Below are positions 44,079 to 56,900 of a stretch of DNA of 64,000 nt, piece after piece. The stretch covers positions 124,001 to 188,000 of the forward strand of contig WFMF01000342.1 in the NCBI GenBank assembly GCA_011033025.1, written 5' to 3'. The DNA comes from Beroe forskalii. Lineage: Eukaryota > Ctenophora > Nuda > Beroida > Beroidae. Made by a program: the position numbers and the translations under genes. Each line of letters begins with the position of its first letter. The first letter of the stretch is position 1. Under the pieces are notes generated by a model. That model worked only from the letters and a program-made list of their open reading frames with translations. It ran no database searches and had not been told where the DNA came from.

Positions 44079-45744
44079 ACCACCAAAACCGTTGGACGGT
44101 TGGTCTAGTAACCCCCCGCTGGTTTGGATGTGATCAGTCCATTTTGTATCTCTTCAGGTTCCGTTGTCACATCCAAACCTGCGGGGGGTTACTAGACCGA
44201 CCGTCCAACGGTTTTGGTGGTGATATCTTGACAGATGATGTAGTTTGAACCCATGTTACTTGCCCAATGGCAGTTTGGACCCACGTCACTTGCCCTCACG
44301 TAGTCCGAACCCACGTTACTAGCCCACACGCAAGTCTAACCCACGCAACTTACCCAGAAGAAGTTCCAAACTACGTTATTCTAACTTGGAATTACTAGAA
44401 TTGATATATTTCTTAATTTCTACAAATCGTCCACGTGAACTCACGTGCTAAAATATAGCAACCAGATCTAATTTCATGTGAATAAGTCGTATTTGAACTC
44501 ATTTCAACGTAAAGCAAGTCGAAAATCCCGTGTGAAAATCAATTTCTTCAAATCCCCTAATTTCTACAAATCGTCCGTGTGTACTCACGTGCTGAAAAAT
44601 AGCAACCGATCTAATTTCACGTGCATTAGTCGCATTTAAACTTATTTCAACATAATCAAGTCGAAAATCCCGTGTAAACATCAATTTCTTTAAATCCTCT
44701 AATTTCTACAAAACGTCCGTGTGTACTCACGTGCTGAAGTATAGCACATGCATCTTATTTCATGTGCATTAGTCGTATTTGAACTCATTTCAACGTAATC
44801 AAGTCGAAAATCCCGTGTAAATATCAATTTCTTCAAATCCCTAATTTCTACAAACCGTCCGCGTGAACTCACGTGATTCACTATTTCATCGTATATTTCC
44901 CACATTTAGTCACTGCGAGACATGAAGAAACCATTATTAGTTCACCATTGTATCACAGAATAGGGCAACAGTACAATTTTTCGTCATAAACGCAATTTCA
45001 ACCATTTTGCGGCTCAATTTTTAGAGGCTTCACATGACGACATTTTTCGACCGATCACCTTGAAACTATTTTTATAGCTAAATCTCGAGGTCTAAAAGCT
45101 AAAACAAAATATCGACGTAAAACATTATCCGATGAAAACTCTCTGAGTTAGAGATGTTCAAAGTAGTGCAAAATAGCGTTTTATCGCAAAATACGCTATT
45201 ATAGTGGTTTTACGCGATTTTGATGACGTCATCACAGCACCCAAATAGGCTCAAACCAACTTCCCATATAGCCTATAAGACAATTCCACCTTAGTACAAC
45301 ATACTTTGACCGGTCTCATCTCAAGATACGTTGTACATCTCACTCGTTTAAGTTTTGACCTATAATTTGGAAATCGATTTTTCACCGTACCTTAGAAAAT
45401 CGCGTATATCTCGATGAAAAATCGAGATAGCCCGATGATCCGTATGATTTTCTGAAAGCTCTTTAAATTTCCAACTAACGATTTTTCAACATTTTTGAGC
45501 TATCTCCATTCCTTCTTGGTGAAAAATGCGCACAAAGATGACCTAAAAAAGAAATAAAATTTCGCTAAGTTGATGACGTCATAGTGACGTGATAATGACG
45601 TCACCAGAACTTCTCTTATAGCCTATAACATTTTCCTATCTTAGATCAACAAAACCTGACCTCGATCATGGCTCTACCATTTCCCGTTCTTGACATCTCG
45701 GCTTTCCAAGTTTGCTCCCAATTATCATGATATTATATATTATT
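44079..45744 (+). repeat. Hairpin-headed repeat family 2, copy A
   Basis: The unit opens with a hairpin, ACCACCAAAACCGTTGGACG to its complement at about 44222, with arms of about 60-70 bp. A direct array of about 147-bp sub-units follows (44396-44850), each holding a CACGTG-type word and AATTTCTACAAA. A body with GACGTCATCACAGCACC then ends in CTCGGCTTTCCAAGTTTGCTCCC. There is no coding content. Confidence 0.88.
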
Positions 45745-48700
45745 ACCACCAAAACCGTTGGACGGTTGGACTAGTAACCCCCCGCTGGTTTGGATGTGAT
45801 CAGCCCATTTTGTCTCTTTTCAGGTTCCGTTGTCACATCCAAACCCGCGGGGGGTTACTAGACCAACCGTCCAACGGTTTTGGTGGTGATATCTTGACAG
45901 ATGTATGTAGTTTGAACCCATGTTACTTGCCCAAAGGCAGTTTGGATCCACGTTACCTGCCCTCACGTAGTCTGAACCCACGTAACTAGCCCACACGCAA
46001 GCCGAACCCACGTAACTTACCCTGACTAAGTCCAAAACTACGTTATTCTAACTTGGAATTACTAGAATTGATATATTTCTTAATTTCTACAATTCGTCCA
46101 CGCGAACTCACGTGCTTAAATATAGCAACCAGATCTAATTTCACAAACATAAGTCGTATTTGAACTTATTTCAACGTAACCAAGTCGAATATGCCATAAA
46201 AATATCAATTTCTTCAAATCCCCTAATTTCTACAAAACGTCCGTGTGTACTCACGTGCTGAAATATGGCAACCAGATCTAATTTCACGTGCATTTGTCGT
46301 ATTTAAACTCATTTCAACATAATCAAGTCGAAAATCCAGTGTAAACATCAATTTCTTTAAACCCCCTAATTTCTACAAAACGTCCGTGTGTACTCACGTG
46401 CTGAAGTATAGCACATGCATCTTATTTCATGTGCATTAGTCGTATTTGAACTCATTTCAATGTAATCAAGTCGAAAATCCCGTGTAAATATCAATTTCTT
46501 TAAATCCCCTAATTTCTACAAAACGTCCACGTGAACTCACGTGCTCCACTAGTTCATCGTATATTTCCCATCCCTATTCACTGTGAGACATAGAAAAAGT
46601 TAAGTTAAAATAATACACTGATAAGTGTTCTTGTAGCTAGTTGCACCATCACTGAGTTACCAGGCGTGCCTAATCTGGAAATACTAGCCCCCAAGATAAA
46701 TAAGTGTTAATGATGTTTACCTTTTCGTGAGTGAAGTGAGATCCCTGTTTCTGATACTGATTCATGTTTGTGTACATGTGATTGATCTGCGTGTGTACAA
46801 TAAACAAATCCTGAGAGAGAAGAATGAGGTGATGAACAACGCCATCCGGGTGCTCCAATATGAGTCACCGAATGGCTTTAACCAGGATCCACTGTCGGCC
46901 GCCATCATAGGGCATCCTGGTCTTGTCCATCTAGTAAAGAATGATACATCTATCCATCAACGACAACTGTATTTACAAACTGTCCGTTTCTCTATACTAC
47001 CACTCTCATGGGTGCTTCCCGTATGTCTGGTTACTCCTGTTCAACCAGATGAAGTGGCTACATCTTATTGCCACTTCTGAGAGTTCCTTCCGTGCCTTGC
47101 TGCACTGCTTCTGTGTTAGTCCCACCATCTTGAAAACATTCATTGAGCTCAGACACTTACGAACCCTCTTGCACCTACTTCCACAGTTCTCAGCTCAACA
47201 TTCCAACCATTTCTTTTACATCTTCTACTAAGTCTTTGTACTTTTCTCTCTTCTTGATCTTCCATGCTGAGATGTTATCTTCGAATGGGGATGTGAGTTC
47301 TACAAATAGACATGCTCTAGTTGCCATACTATAGATACACATGTCTGGTCGAAGAGGTGATGCAGCTATCTGGGGTGGTATCTGATACTGTTTGTCTCTG
47401 GTGTCCTTCAGGATTATCCAATCCTTAGTGTTGCTCAACCAACACGCTTTCTCTGTCTTTGAACTCCTTCTTGCTACGACTTTAGTTCCCTGCTTCACGA
47501 ATGACGTTGTCAATGACCGATAACTCTTATCCATTGTTCTTTCACTGGTTCTCTTATTGCCACCAGACTTTGTTGCTAGTAGGGCGATTTTGATGTGCTT
47601 CTCTATAACCTTCAACACAGTCGATTTAACACTCACGAGATCCTACCCTGATCCAATGCGACTTTGCAGCTGTAAAGGATCAATATGAGAGCAGAACCGC
47701 CACCCACACAGTGTACATTTGTCTTCCTGTGATTTACCCCATCTCCTTAGTTGACTGGGTGCATTAGTGTATTAAAATTCATTTCAACGTAAGAAGGATA
47801 GCATGGAGGGTGAGAAGCTGTACAATTTCTCCTTCCACTTGAGATCAAAACGTCCGAGTGAACTCCCATTCTATCCATTTACTCTGCTGTGACAGGTTGA
47901 GAATCTTCGTTATCTTTTCCTCTTGTGTCAGTACACCATCGTATCACAGAATATGATTACAGTACAATTTTTCCTCAAACGTAATTTCAATCAATTTGCA
48001 GTTCAATTTTCAGAAGCCTCCCACGACAACAATCTTCTGTCGATCGCCCTGAAACTCGTTTTATTGCTAAATCTCAACGTCTAAAAGCAGAATATCAAAG
48101 TAAAACATAATCCGATAAAAACTCTTTGAGTTGGAGATGTTCAAAGTAGCGCAAAATAGCATTCTATCGCAAAATACGCTATTTTAGTGGTTTAACGCGA
48201 TTTTGATGACGTCATCACAGCACCCAAATAGGTTCAAACCAACTTTCGATATAGCCTATAAAACAATTCCGCCTTAGTACAACATACTTTAACCAGTCTC
48301 ATCTCAAGATAAGTCGTAGTTCTTGACATCGCACTCGTTAAAGTTTTGTCCTATAATTTGGAAATTGATTCTTCACCGTACCTTAGAAAATCGCGTATAT
48401 CTCGATGAAAAATCGAGGTAGCCTAATAATCCATATGATTTTCTGAAACCTCTTTAAATTCTCTAAAAATCATTCTGAAAAAACAGAGCTATCTCGCTTC
48501 CTTCTTGGTGAAAAATGCGCTCGAAAATGGTTCATTTTCGCTAAAAAAGCAATAAAATTTCGCTAAGTTGATGACGACATAGTGACGTGAAATGGACGTC
48601 ACCAGAACTTCTCTTATAGCCTATAACATTTTCCCATCTTAAATCAACAAAACCTGACCTCGATCATGGTTCTACCATTTCCCGTTCTTGAGATCTCGGC

Positions 48701-48826
48701 TTTATAAATTTGCTCCCAATTATCATGATCTATCTTATATCTATCTATTATGCTTATATCACCCTGTGACACTCGTTCGTCTAATATATACCCTGGCCAG
48801 TCTTTTTTATTGCCAGGGCGGGGGTA
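45745..48826 (+). repeat. Hairpin-headed repeat family 2, copy B, interrupted
   Basis: This copy has the same head (45749-45888), 147-bp sub-repeats and body as copy A. It is split by about 1.3 kb of foreign sequence (about 46598-47925) that holds an endonuclease remnant. Copy C shows the uninterrupted order, which fixes the insertion points to within a few bases. Confidence 0.88.
46598..47925 (-). pseudogene. Nested retroelement remnant with zinc-knuckle and REL endonuclease
   Basis: On the minus strand at about 47756-47640 comes RRWGKSQEDKCTLCG with a following SHIDP, a CCHC-like zinc motif. Then, at 47636-47190, are SFVKQGTKVVARR, SPLRPDMCIY and LFVELTSPFEDN, the RPD-x(n)-E signature of restriction-like endonucleases. 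This is the downstream half of a non-LTR type ORF, without a reverse transcriptase. It is homologous to the remnant at 34148-34600. It lies inside copy B of the hairpin-headed repeat and so is younger than that copy. Confidence 0.7.
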
Positions 48827-50345
48827 CACCACCAAAACCGTTGGACGGTTGGTCTAGTAACCCCCCGCTGGTTTGGATGTGATCAGCCCATTTTCTCTCT
48901 TTTCAGGTTCCGTTGTCACATCCAAACCCGTGGGGGGTTACTAGACCAACCGTCCAACGGTTTTGGTGGTGATATCTTGACAGATGTATGTGTTTGAACC
49001 TATGTTACTTGCTCAAAGACAGTTTGGACCCACGTAACTTGCCCTCACGTAGTCCAAACCCACGTTACCAGCCCACACACAAGTCTAACCCACGTAATTC
49101 ACCCTGACGAAGTCCAAAACTGCGTTATTCTAACTTGGAATTACTAGAATTGATATATTTCTTAATTTCTACAAATCGTCCACGTGAACTCACGTGCTAA
49201 AATATGGCAACCAGATCTCATTTCACGTGCATTTGTCGTATTTAAACTCATTTTAACATAATCAAGTCGAAAATCCCGTGTAAACATCAATTTCTTTAAA
49301 TCCCCTAATTTCTACAAAACGTCCGTGTGTACTCACGTGCTGAAGTATAGCACATGCATCTTATTTCATGTGCATTAGTCGTATTTGAACTCATTTCAAC
49401 GTAATCAAGTCGAAAATCCCGTGTAAATATCAATTTCTTCAAATCCCCTAATTTCTACAAAACGTCCGCGTGAACTCACGTGCTCCACCAGTTCATCGTA
49501 TATTTCCCATCCCTATTCACTGCGAGACATAGAAAAACCATAATCAGTTGACCATCGTATCACAGAATAGGATTACAGTACAATTTTTCGTCATAAACGT
49601 AATTTCAATCAATTTGCAGTTCAATTTTTAGAAGCCTCTCACGACAACAATCTTCGACCGATCGCCCTGAATCTCGTTTTATAGCTAAATCTTAAGGTCT
49701 TAAAGCATCATATCAAAGTAAAACAAAATCCGATGAAAAATCTTTGAGTTGGAGATGCCCAAAGTAGCGCAAAATAGCATTCTTTCGCGAAATACCTACG
49801 CTATTTTAGTGGTTTTACGCGATTTTGATGACGTCATCACAGCACCCAAATAGGCTCAAACCAACTTCCAATATAGCGTATAAGACAATTCCGTCTTAGT
49901 ACAACATACTTTGACCGGTCTCATCTCAAGATAAGTCGCACTTCGTGACATCACACCCGCTTAAAGTTTTGTCCTATAATTTGGAAATCGATTTTTCACC
50001 GTACCTTAGAAAATCGCGTATATCTCGATGAAAAATCGAGATAGCCCAATAATCCATATGATTTTCTGAAAGCTCTTTAAATTTGCTAAAAATTGTTCCG
50101 AAAAATCAGACAGCTATCTCCTTTCCTTCTTGGTGAAAAATGCGCTCGAAAATGGCCTATTTTCGCTAAAAAGCAATAAAATTTCGCTAAGTTGATGACG
50201 TCATAGTGACGTGAAAATGACGTCACCAGAACTTTTGTTATAGCCTATAACATTTTCCCATCTTAGATCAACAAAACCTGACCTCGATCATGGCTCTACC
50301 ATTTCCGTTCTTGACATCTCGGCTTTCCAAATCTGCTCCCCAATT
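48827..50345 (+). repeat. Hairpin-headed repeat family 2, copy C
   Basis: The head is at 48831-48970, followed by 147-bp sub-repeats, the GACGTCA body and the GGCTTTCCAAATCTGCTCCC end. It directly abuts the GPCR fragment at about 50348. Confidence 0.88.
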
Positions 50346-50347
50346 AC

Positions 50348-50805
50348 ATGATCATATCATCGGCTTCAAAGAAGTCCTCAGAGAAACTTGGAGAAAGGTT
50401 CAAGAAAAGACACAAAGCAACTCAGAGAAAAATATCAGCCATTATTTTGACAGATTGTGCCTGCTGGATTCCCTTCATTTTTGTGTGCATACTCCACTCA
50501 GCAGAGGTCCTTGATGCCACGGAGTGGTATTCCATGTTTTCAGTGGTCATATTGCCACTTAACTCTGTCATCAACCCTTTCCTTTACGATGATGTTTTGA
50601 GTGAAAAATTGCATGCTACTTTTACTTGGATTTTGTTTCACGCAATAGAAGGGATAAAGATGATATTCCCAGCCTTGAGATGATAAAGCTGAATCAAATT
50701 CCCAAGACTGCAAGGCATTCTTCAATTAAGTTGGAAGTGATTGATATTTCAACATCCTTAACAAGCACACAAGCAACTAAAGCTCATTCAGTAAGTCCCA
50801 TTTAG
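50348..50805 (+). pseudogene. Class A GPCR 3' fragment (TM6-TM7 and tail), LGR/relaxin-receptor type
   Basis: The frame 50348-50683 encodes the end of intracellular loop 3 (KKRHKATQRKIS), TM6 with the CWxP motif (TDCACWIPFIFVCIL) and TM7 with an NPxxY-like NPFLY in ILPLNSVINPFLYDD. It then continues into helix 8. LPLNSxxNPxLY and TDxxCW are typical of leucine-rich-repeat and relaxin-type receptors. After HA near 50643 a neighbouring frame stays open for about 50 codons to the TAG at 50803-50805 with a Ser/Thr-rich tail. One small frame change is likely, whether real or a sequence error. TM1-TM5 are absent, and repeat copy C ends right at the break, so this is a truncated gene or a last exon cut off from its partners. 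Confidence 0.75.
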
Positions 50806-51410
50806 GTGCTTCTGGAACAGATCTGTTCCAATTATGTTAGCGTAGGTATAAGATCATATTATTGCTCAACAAGGTTTGCATATTTTGCATAGTTGTACAA
50901 TGAACATGATAAGATTATAACTGATTCGTGGATCTTTCAGGATTGTATTAAACCAACAGATGATGCTGTAGTGAAAAATGGAGAACACAGTTGCAAAAAT
51001 CGTGGGTTGACGCCCTCTTAATATAACTACATTTTGAGGTTTGAATTCAAAAATTATTACCATGTGATTTAAGAAGACACTAGTGTCTTCTTTTATCACA
51101 TGATAATAAGATGATAAGAAGAACAAGATAGTTCATCTTCATCAAAAATTCAAAAAGGTGCCTTATTAAATTAGACTGCACAAAGATGTAACTTATGCAC
51201 CTACTTAATGACCTTAAAAATAGGTCATAGAGCTTCTGTTATAATTAGACGAATTTAATAATAACTATTTAATAATAATGGCAATTTCTAATCCATTTGA
51301 CATAATTTCAATTATCACCATTTGTACAAACGCACTTTATTTCAATTTGCTAACAATAATAATTATTGAAATTTATCTTGCAGATCAGAAGTACGAACTC
51401 CAAAGCAACA

Positions 51411-51514
51411 GTTTAGATTACAGTTCGGATTAAAGTTCGGATTACAGTTCGGATTACAGTTCAGATTACAGTTCGGATTACAGTTCGGATTACAGTTCGG
51501 ATTACAGTTCGGAG
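51411..51514. repeat. 12-bp tandem repeat (CAGTTCGGATTA)
   Basis: Eight to nine units of 12 bp with few changes. Confidence 0.92.
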
Positions 51515-52239
51515 AGGACTGAAGATTAGAACAATCTGACTTCTTAGCTTATCAATTACGCTGAATGAAAATATAGACTCCTTATTAAGTATTGTGCTGT
51601 TAACTTCCTTCTTGTACAATGAGTGTTTTTGAACAGTTCCTGCTTTCAAGGCACTAAACCACTATTTTTTTGTGTTAACCAATATAAATCATTATTTTAT
51701 TACTGTTGCTTAAGCTCTTATTAAGATAGCATTTTATTAAACTTTTTTCATTGAAAGGTCATGTCAAGGAACTGAAAGTATCATGAAACTGACGAGAACT
51801 TTTCCCCACCTATTCGTTTATTTCAAGGAATTAATATTATTTTTGGGGATTGTGCGTTTGTAGCTTCTATTAGTCATGTTATCTATATAACAATATTATC
51901 AATTTTAGTTATACCTGCAATCTGCATATTGTGTACATTTGTTTTCTGCGCGCGCGTTGCCACTTAGTCAACAAAAAGTGTATCGCCTGTCAGAAAGCTT
52001 CAATTTAATGCTACTCAAATAATCCCAACCCAATATTCCCGCCCTGGCCAGGGCGGTAACCCCCTGCATATCAGAAAAATAAAAAGAAATAGAGAGTCGG
52101 GACCTATCTAGAACGATTCGTCGTAAAATTTTAGGTCTAGAAGAACCGTTCTTATAGATACGCGTATACTTAAATCGCACGCTACAGTAACGTAACTGGC
52201 CAGGGCTATATATGAGAGAATTCAGTGTCACAGGAGTTG

Positions 52240-52246
<7 letters not shown>

Positions 52247-52273
<27 letters not shown>

Positions 52274-52275
52274 GA
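52247..52275. repeat. AAT microsatellite
   Basis: About nine AAT triplets next to the distal end of hairpin-headed copy D. Confidence 0.9.
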
Positions 52276-52284
52276 TAATTTGTG

Positions 52285-53455
52285 ACCCAATTTAAATCGA
52301 TGAGATCTCAAGTTCTACAAATGGTAGAGACATGATCGAGGTCACGTTTTGTAGATCTAAGATGGGGAATTGCATTAGGCTATAAAAGAAGTTCTGGTGA
52401 CGTCATTATGACGTCATTATGACGTCATCAACTTAGCGAAATTTTACCTTTTTTAGCGAAAATAGGTCGTTTTCATTTTTCACCGAGAAGGAAAGGAGAT
52501 AGCTCAAAAATTTTGAAAAATCGTTGGTTGGAAATTTAAAGAGCTTTCAGAAAATCATATGGATCATTGGGCTATCTCGATTTTTCATCGAGATATACGC
52601 GATTTTCTAAGGTACGGTGAAAAATCGATGTCGAAAATTTAGGACAAAACTTAAATGAGTGAGATGTCAAGAACTGCGACTTATCTTGAGCTATGAGACC
52701 GGTCAAAGTATGTTGTACTAAGGCGGAATTGTCTTATAGGCTATATAGGAAGTTGGTTTGAGCCTATTTGGGTGCTGTGATGACGTCATCAAAATCGCGT
52801 AAAACCACTAAAATAGCGTATTTTGCGATAAAACGCTATTTTGCGCTACTTTGAACATCTTTAACTCAGAGAGTTTTCATCGGAATATGTTTTACTTCGA
52901 TATTTTGCTTTTAGACCTCGAGATTTAGCTATAAAACGAGTTTCAAGGTGATCGGTCGAAATTTGTCGTCATGCGAAGCCTCTAAAAATTGAGCCGCAAA
53001 ATGGTTGAAATTGCGTTAATGATGAAAAATTGTACTTTAGCCTTATTCTGTGATCGGATGACGAACTAATAATGGTTTCCTCATGTCTCTCAGTGACTAA
53101 ATGTGGGAAATATACGATGAAATAGTGAATCACGTGAGTTCACGTGGACGTTTTGTAGAAATTAGGGGATTTCAAGAAAATGATATTTACATGCGATTTT
53201 CGACTTGATTACGTTGAAATGAGTTCAAATACGACTAATGCACGTGAAATTAGATCTGGGTGCTACATTTCAGCACGTGAGTTCACACGGACGATTTGTA
53301 GAAATTAGTAAATTGGTCGGTTCTAGTAATTGCAAGTTAGGATAACGTTGTTTCGGAATGCGTGAGGTTTAGTTACGTTGGTTCCAACCGAAAGAAATGG
53401 ACTGACGTCACCAAATCAGCAGGGGGTTACTACGACAACCGTCCCGGTTTTGGAG
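52285..53455 (-). repeat. Hairpin-headed repeat family 2, copy D, inverted
   Basis: This is the reverse complement of the body of copies A-C: GACCTCGATCATG-type end at 52330, GACGTCA words at 52400-52440 and 52780, sub-repeat at 53120-53310. The head at 53400-53455 is degraded to one partial arm. It lies in the opposite orientation to A-C. Confidence 0.85.
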
Positions 53456-53966
53456 AGCTTAATAACTAAAACGATAATATTCAAATTCCACATCACGTCT
53501 TCAATGCGGATTTCTCTTTGAAAGGACACTCGCTTGCCGGGAACATTTCCTCTAGTCGGTACCTCGAATTGCTTTTCACTGGCCGCAATGACCAACTTTT
53601 CCAAATTTCAACTGATAGACCGAAAAGTCTACCATTGAATAATGAATAGTAGAGCTTACAAGAACATTGACCTGAGCCGATGAAACTTTTCATCGATTAG
53701 AATAGTGTAAATTCCTGGAGTACAGTAATTGATGAACCACTTTTTTGATGTGGTCGTTGGCTAAACTATCAACACAGTCCATCATAATTTCAATATCTTC
53801 GATCTCAGATTAAAAATTTTAAAGACCTTATTCTGAAAAATTGTATTTCTTACTAAATAATATTTGCAAGATTTGAATATCATCAGGTATCTGCGAGGCA
53901 ACGGATCCTGTATAAAAGTTTAAAGATAAGATGAAGATAAGATGTATCTGATGAAGGAAATCGTAC

Positions 53967-56900
53967 CTGTAGCTTTCTTGGGGGCTGTGTTCATATTGGG
54001 GACTTTAGCGGGTTTCATCAAACCCTTTATGTCGACTTTGTCTTTGATAGCATTCTTCTTTTTGTCATCTCGTTTTGCGTGTTTGATTATCGGCTGACCA
54101 ACAGGACCTAGAAAGTTTGAGTACCGAGTTCATTTCAAACAGAAATTATCGAAAACTAGATCTAAACACTTGCACATGATAGCAGAGCTGAATTCTAGAA
54201 TTCTATTCGAGTATTCGCATCAAATTAATGAAAGAATCTGGGTTTTGTATAAACCAAGATTTGACACAATGGCACGATACTACGATCTGAATAAAGTAGC
54301 AATGAAAACAGTGACTAGCACAATACTGCAACTTAAACCCACCTTTATTGGGGGCAGCAGGGCCAGGCGTGTAGGACTTCCTGTTGGGGACTCCACTCGT
54401 CACCCCCTCCGAGGGGCCAGTGGGGAGGGACCCCATGGACACGGGGCGTTTTAAGCGCGGAGTGGTGCTGCGGGGCCGGGGTATGGCCCGCTCCCCACCC
54501 TCACCCCCGCTACTGGGGGATACCAGATTCTGGGTGGATCTGAGGGGTGGGTGGGTTAGAATGGAAGAGAGGTCAGGCCAGGGGAGAAGGGGGGATGATT
54601 CTGGGTCAAGAAAGGGTTAAATGGAAGAGGTGGATAAGGAAAGGATAGAGGAAAGAGGGGCGGGGTTAGAGGTGCTAGGGAGTTAGAAGGCCTAGGGGAG
54701 GAAAGGGGTTAAAGAAAGAAGGGATAGGCTAACATTTTCCCCCTCGCTGAGATAGACGAGGGGGAAGGAGACGATGGCGAGAAGGAATGGACAGTACATT
54801 TCGAGGTAATCAGATAAAAGTTGGTTTAAGGAGTTTCTTGGACTCTGATAACGATTGTCACTACAACTACTTTGTGCTCTTGTTAGAATATTCTCCTACC
54901 ATTTCTCTTTGTTTAGAAAGAGGACACGTTTATTGACGTGAATGCTGAATAGGATCAAGAAAAGTAGCTAAAAATAACCTTCCTGAGACTGGTCAATAAC
55001 CTGTTGGATGCCGCATATCAAACATGCCCATGATATCATGAGGACAAAGAGATAATTGGATTGCATTAGTGCCATAAACTTATGTATAGATATATTGTTA
55101 TCTAAATAGCTACGTAGCAGCACAGCGAAGTAAAAATAGCCCTTAAAAAACTATATTTGTCTGAATTATCAGTGAGAAAAAAGAGATCTTTTCTTGAGAA
55201 CTCCATACCCAAGAAATTTGATCATTCATTTCAACAATGAACATTGTTAATAATAGAAATAGAGTACCGTCTATGGTAGCTATACCAAAGATTTCATGAA
55301 ATTATTCCTTAAATTCCATGATCTCAAGAGTATAAGATCTTTTGATGAATCTAGAAAATTAAACCATTACATTAGCCTTATCAATCAAAATTCCCCTTCC
55401 GCGAAGCTGCTAATGAGTAAACTTCTCAAATTGCCTTCTACATATTGTTCGCAGACACAGTTTTAAGAAGGAGAGTTTCACATACATTTCCAAAAGTTCC
55501 AATCATACACACTTCCACTGATATTTCTTATCGCACCGCTTTTGAAACAAAGAAAATAATGTTAAACTATTCATCATTTATAATGCATTGTAGAGAAGGA
55601 ACCGTCTATTGTGACCATGTACAATTTGCGTTGCTATTAAAGCTATTATCCTAAATCACATCCAGAAATCTAGAGATAGAACTTCAAATTATTTGAGCTT
55701 ACAAAAACGTTTATTTTTATGCTGAAATGATATCATTGCCTTTGAGAATGATTACGTAATTCTTGTCCAATACTCCAATATAGTGAGCTAAAACTCATAG
55801 TTCACACTCCACATTCCTAAATGAGAGTAGCGCAAAATATTAGCAAGGTATATTATATTCGGTTCTTGTCCTCAACTGACCATTCTAACACATGATAATG
55901 CCATCACCTTCAAACGTCTACTATTCTCTGTGACCAACAGCCGTCAATACAGCTATTGTTAGCAACGTGTATAGCGCAAATACAGTAGGTTTTATAACGT
56001 CATGGATAGAGAAAGGTAAAGAGAGAGGTGAATATTATCCCAACTATTCTACGTATAGAATGTCAGAGAATTCTAGGAATTATTCATAGGTTTTATTTTA
56101 ATATAAGACGCTCAGTTTTCATGTATTTTCGAGAATAAACTGCTGCCTTGATTCATCAAGTTTAGCTCATATCAATACAGTACCGACGACTGACGAGCTT
56201 ATATCTTTATATGGTTATGACAAAATAAAAAGTTTTATCAGAATTTCTCCCGGAGCTGGCTTCTGTAAGCTTGTTTTACATTTTAAGTACACTGAATGCA
56301 CTAATTTCTAATATTATTTTCATTACAGAACTACAAATTAATTTCCCCCGCATTAACTATTGACTGAAGCCTCTTACCCGGTCTTAGGATTTCCCTCCTT
56401 CATGTCGAGGCTGAGTGTAGACCTGGATCTGATCGTGGAGCCAAAAGCTTCAGACCTCCTCGGACTAGCTCGGATCCTTTCTCGTAACTGAGGAGAAAGC
56501 TTGTAGAATAAGTACAACTTTGTTAAAGTGATTTCATATGGATTAAATCGGGATAGATGATTTAGAACAAACATACAAACATATTTGGTTGATATCTGGA
56601 TTTATGCCGACAGTGGACTATTTGCCGACACCAGATTTCTAGCGACATTTCGGTATATCGTCTGTCGACAAAAAGTCTGTTTTTGGACTATGAAAGCCGA
56701 AAAGTCAATCGTTTATTTGGTTTATCGAATCACAACATACTCTCCACTACTTTTATTTTTAACTTTTACAGCTCTACTGCTACAAATACCACCTGAGGTA
56801 TTCGAGTAGGTCTAAGTTGGGGTGGTGGTTGTGGTGGTAGAGACATGGCGTCACGAGATGGCAGCTCAGACATGCCATTTTCAGGAGATGGCAGCTCAGA

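Larger units (their letters stand above)
50806..52284. other. Non-coding stretch with two simple repeats
   Basis: No exon is recognised. It contains the 12-bp array at 51411-51514 and an AAT microsatellite at 52247-52275. Confidence 0.5.

Noticed and set aside
53416-53830. Possible CKK-like (CAMSAP) exons on the minus strand near LIDEKFHRLRSMF
   Set aside because: The similarity needs a frame change, phases do not join with the exon at 53967, and the following segment does not continue the domain.
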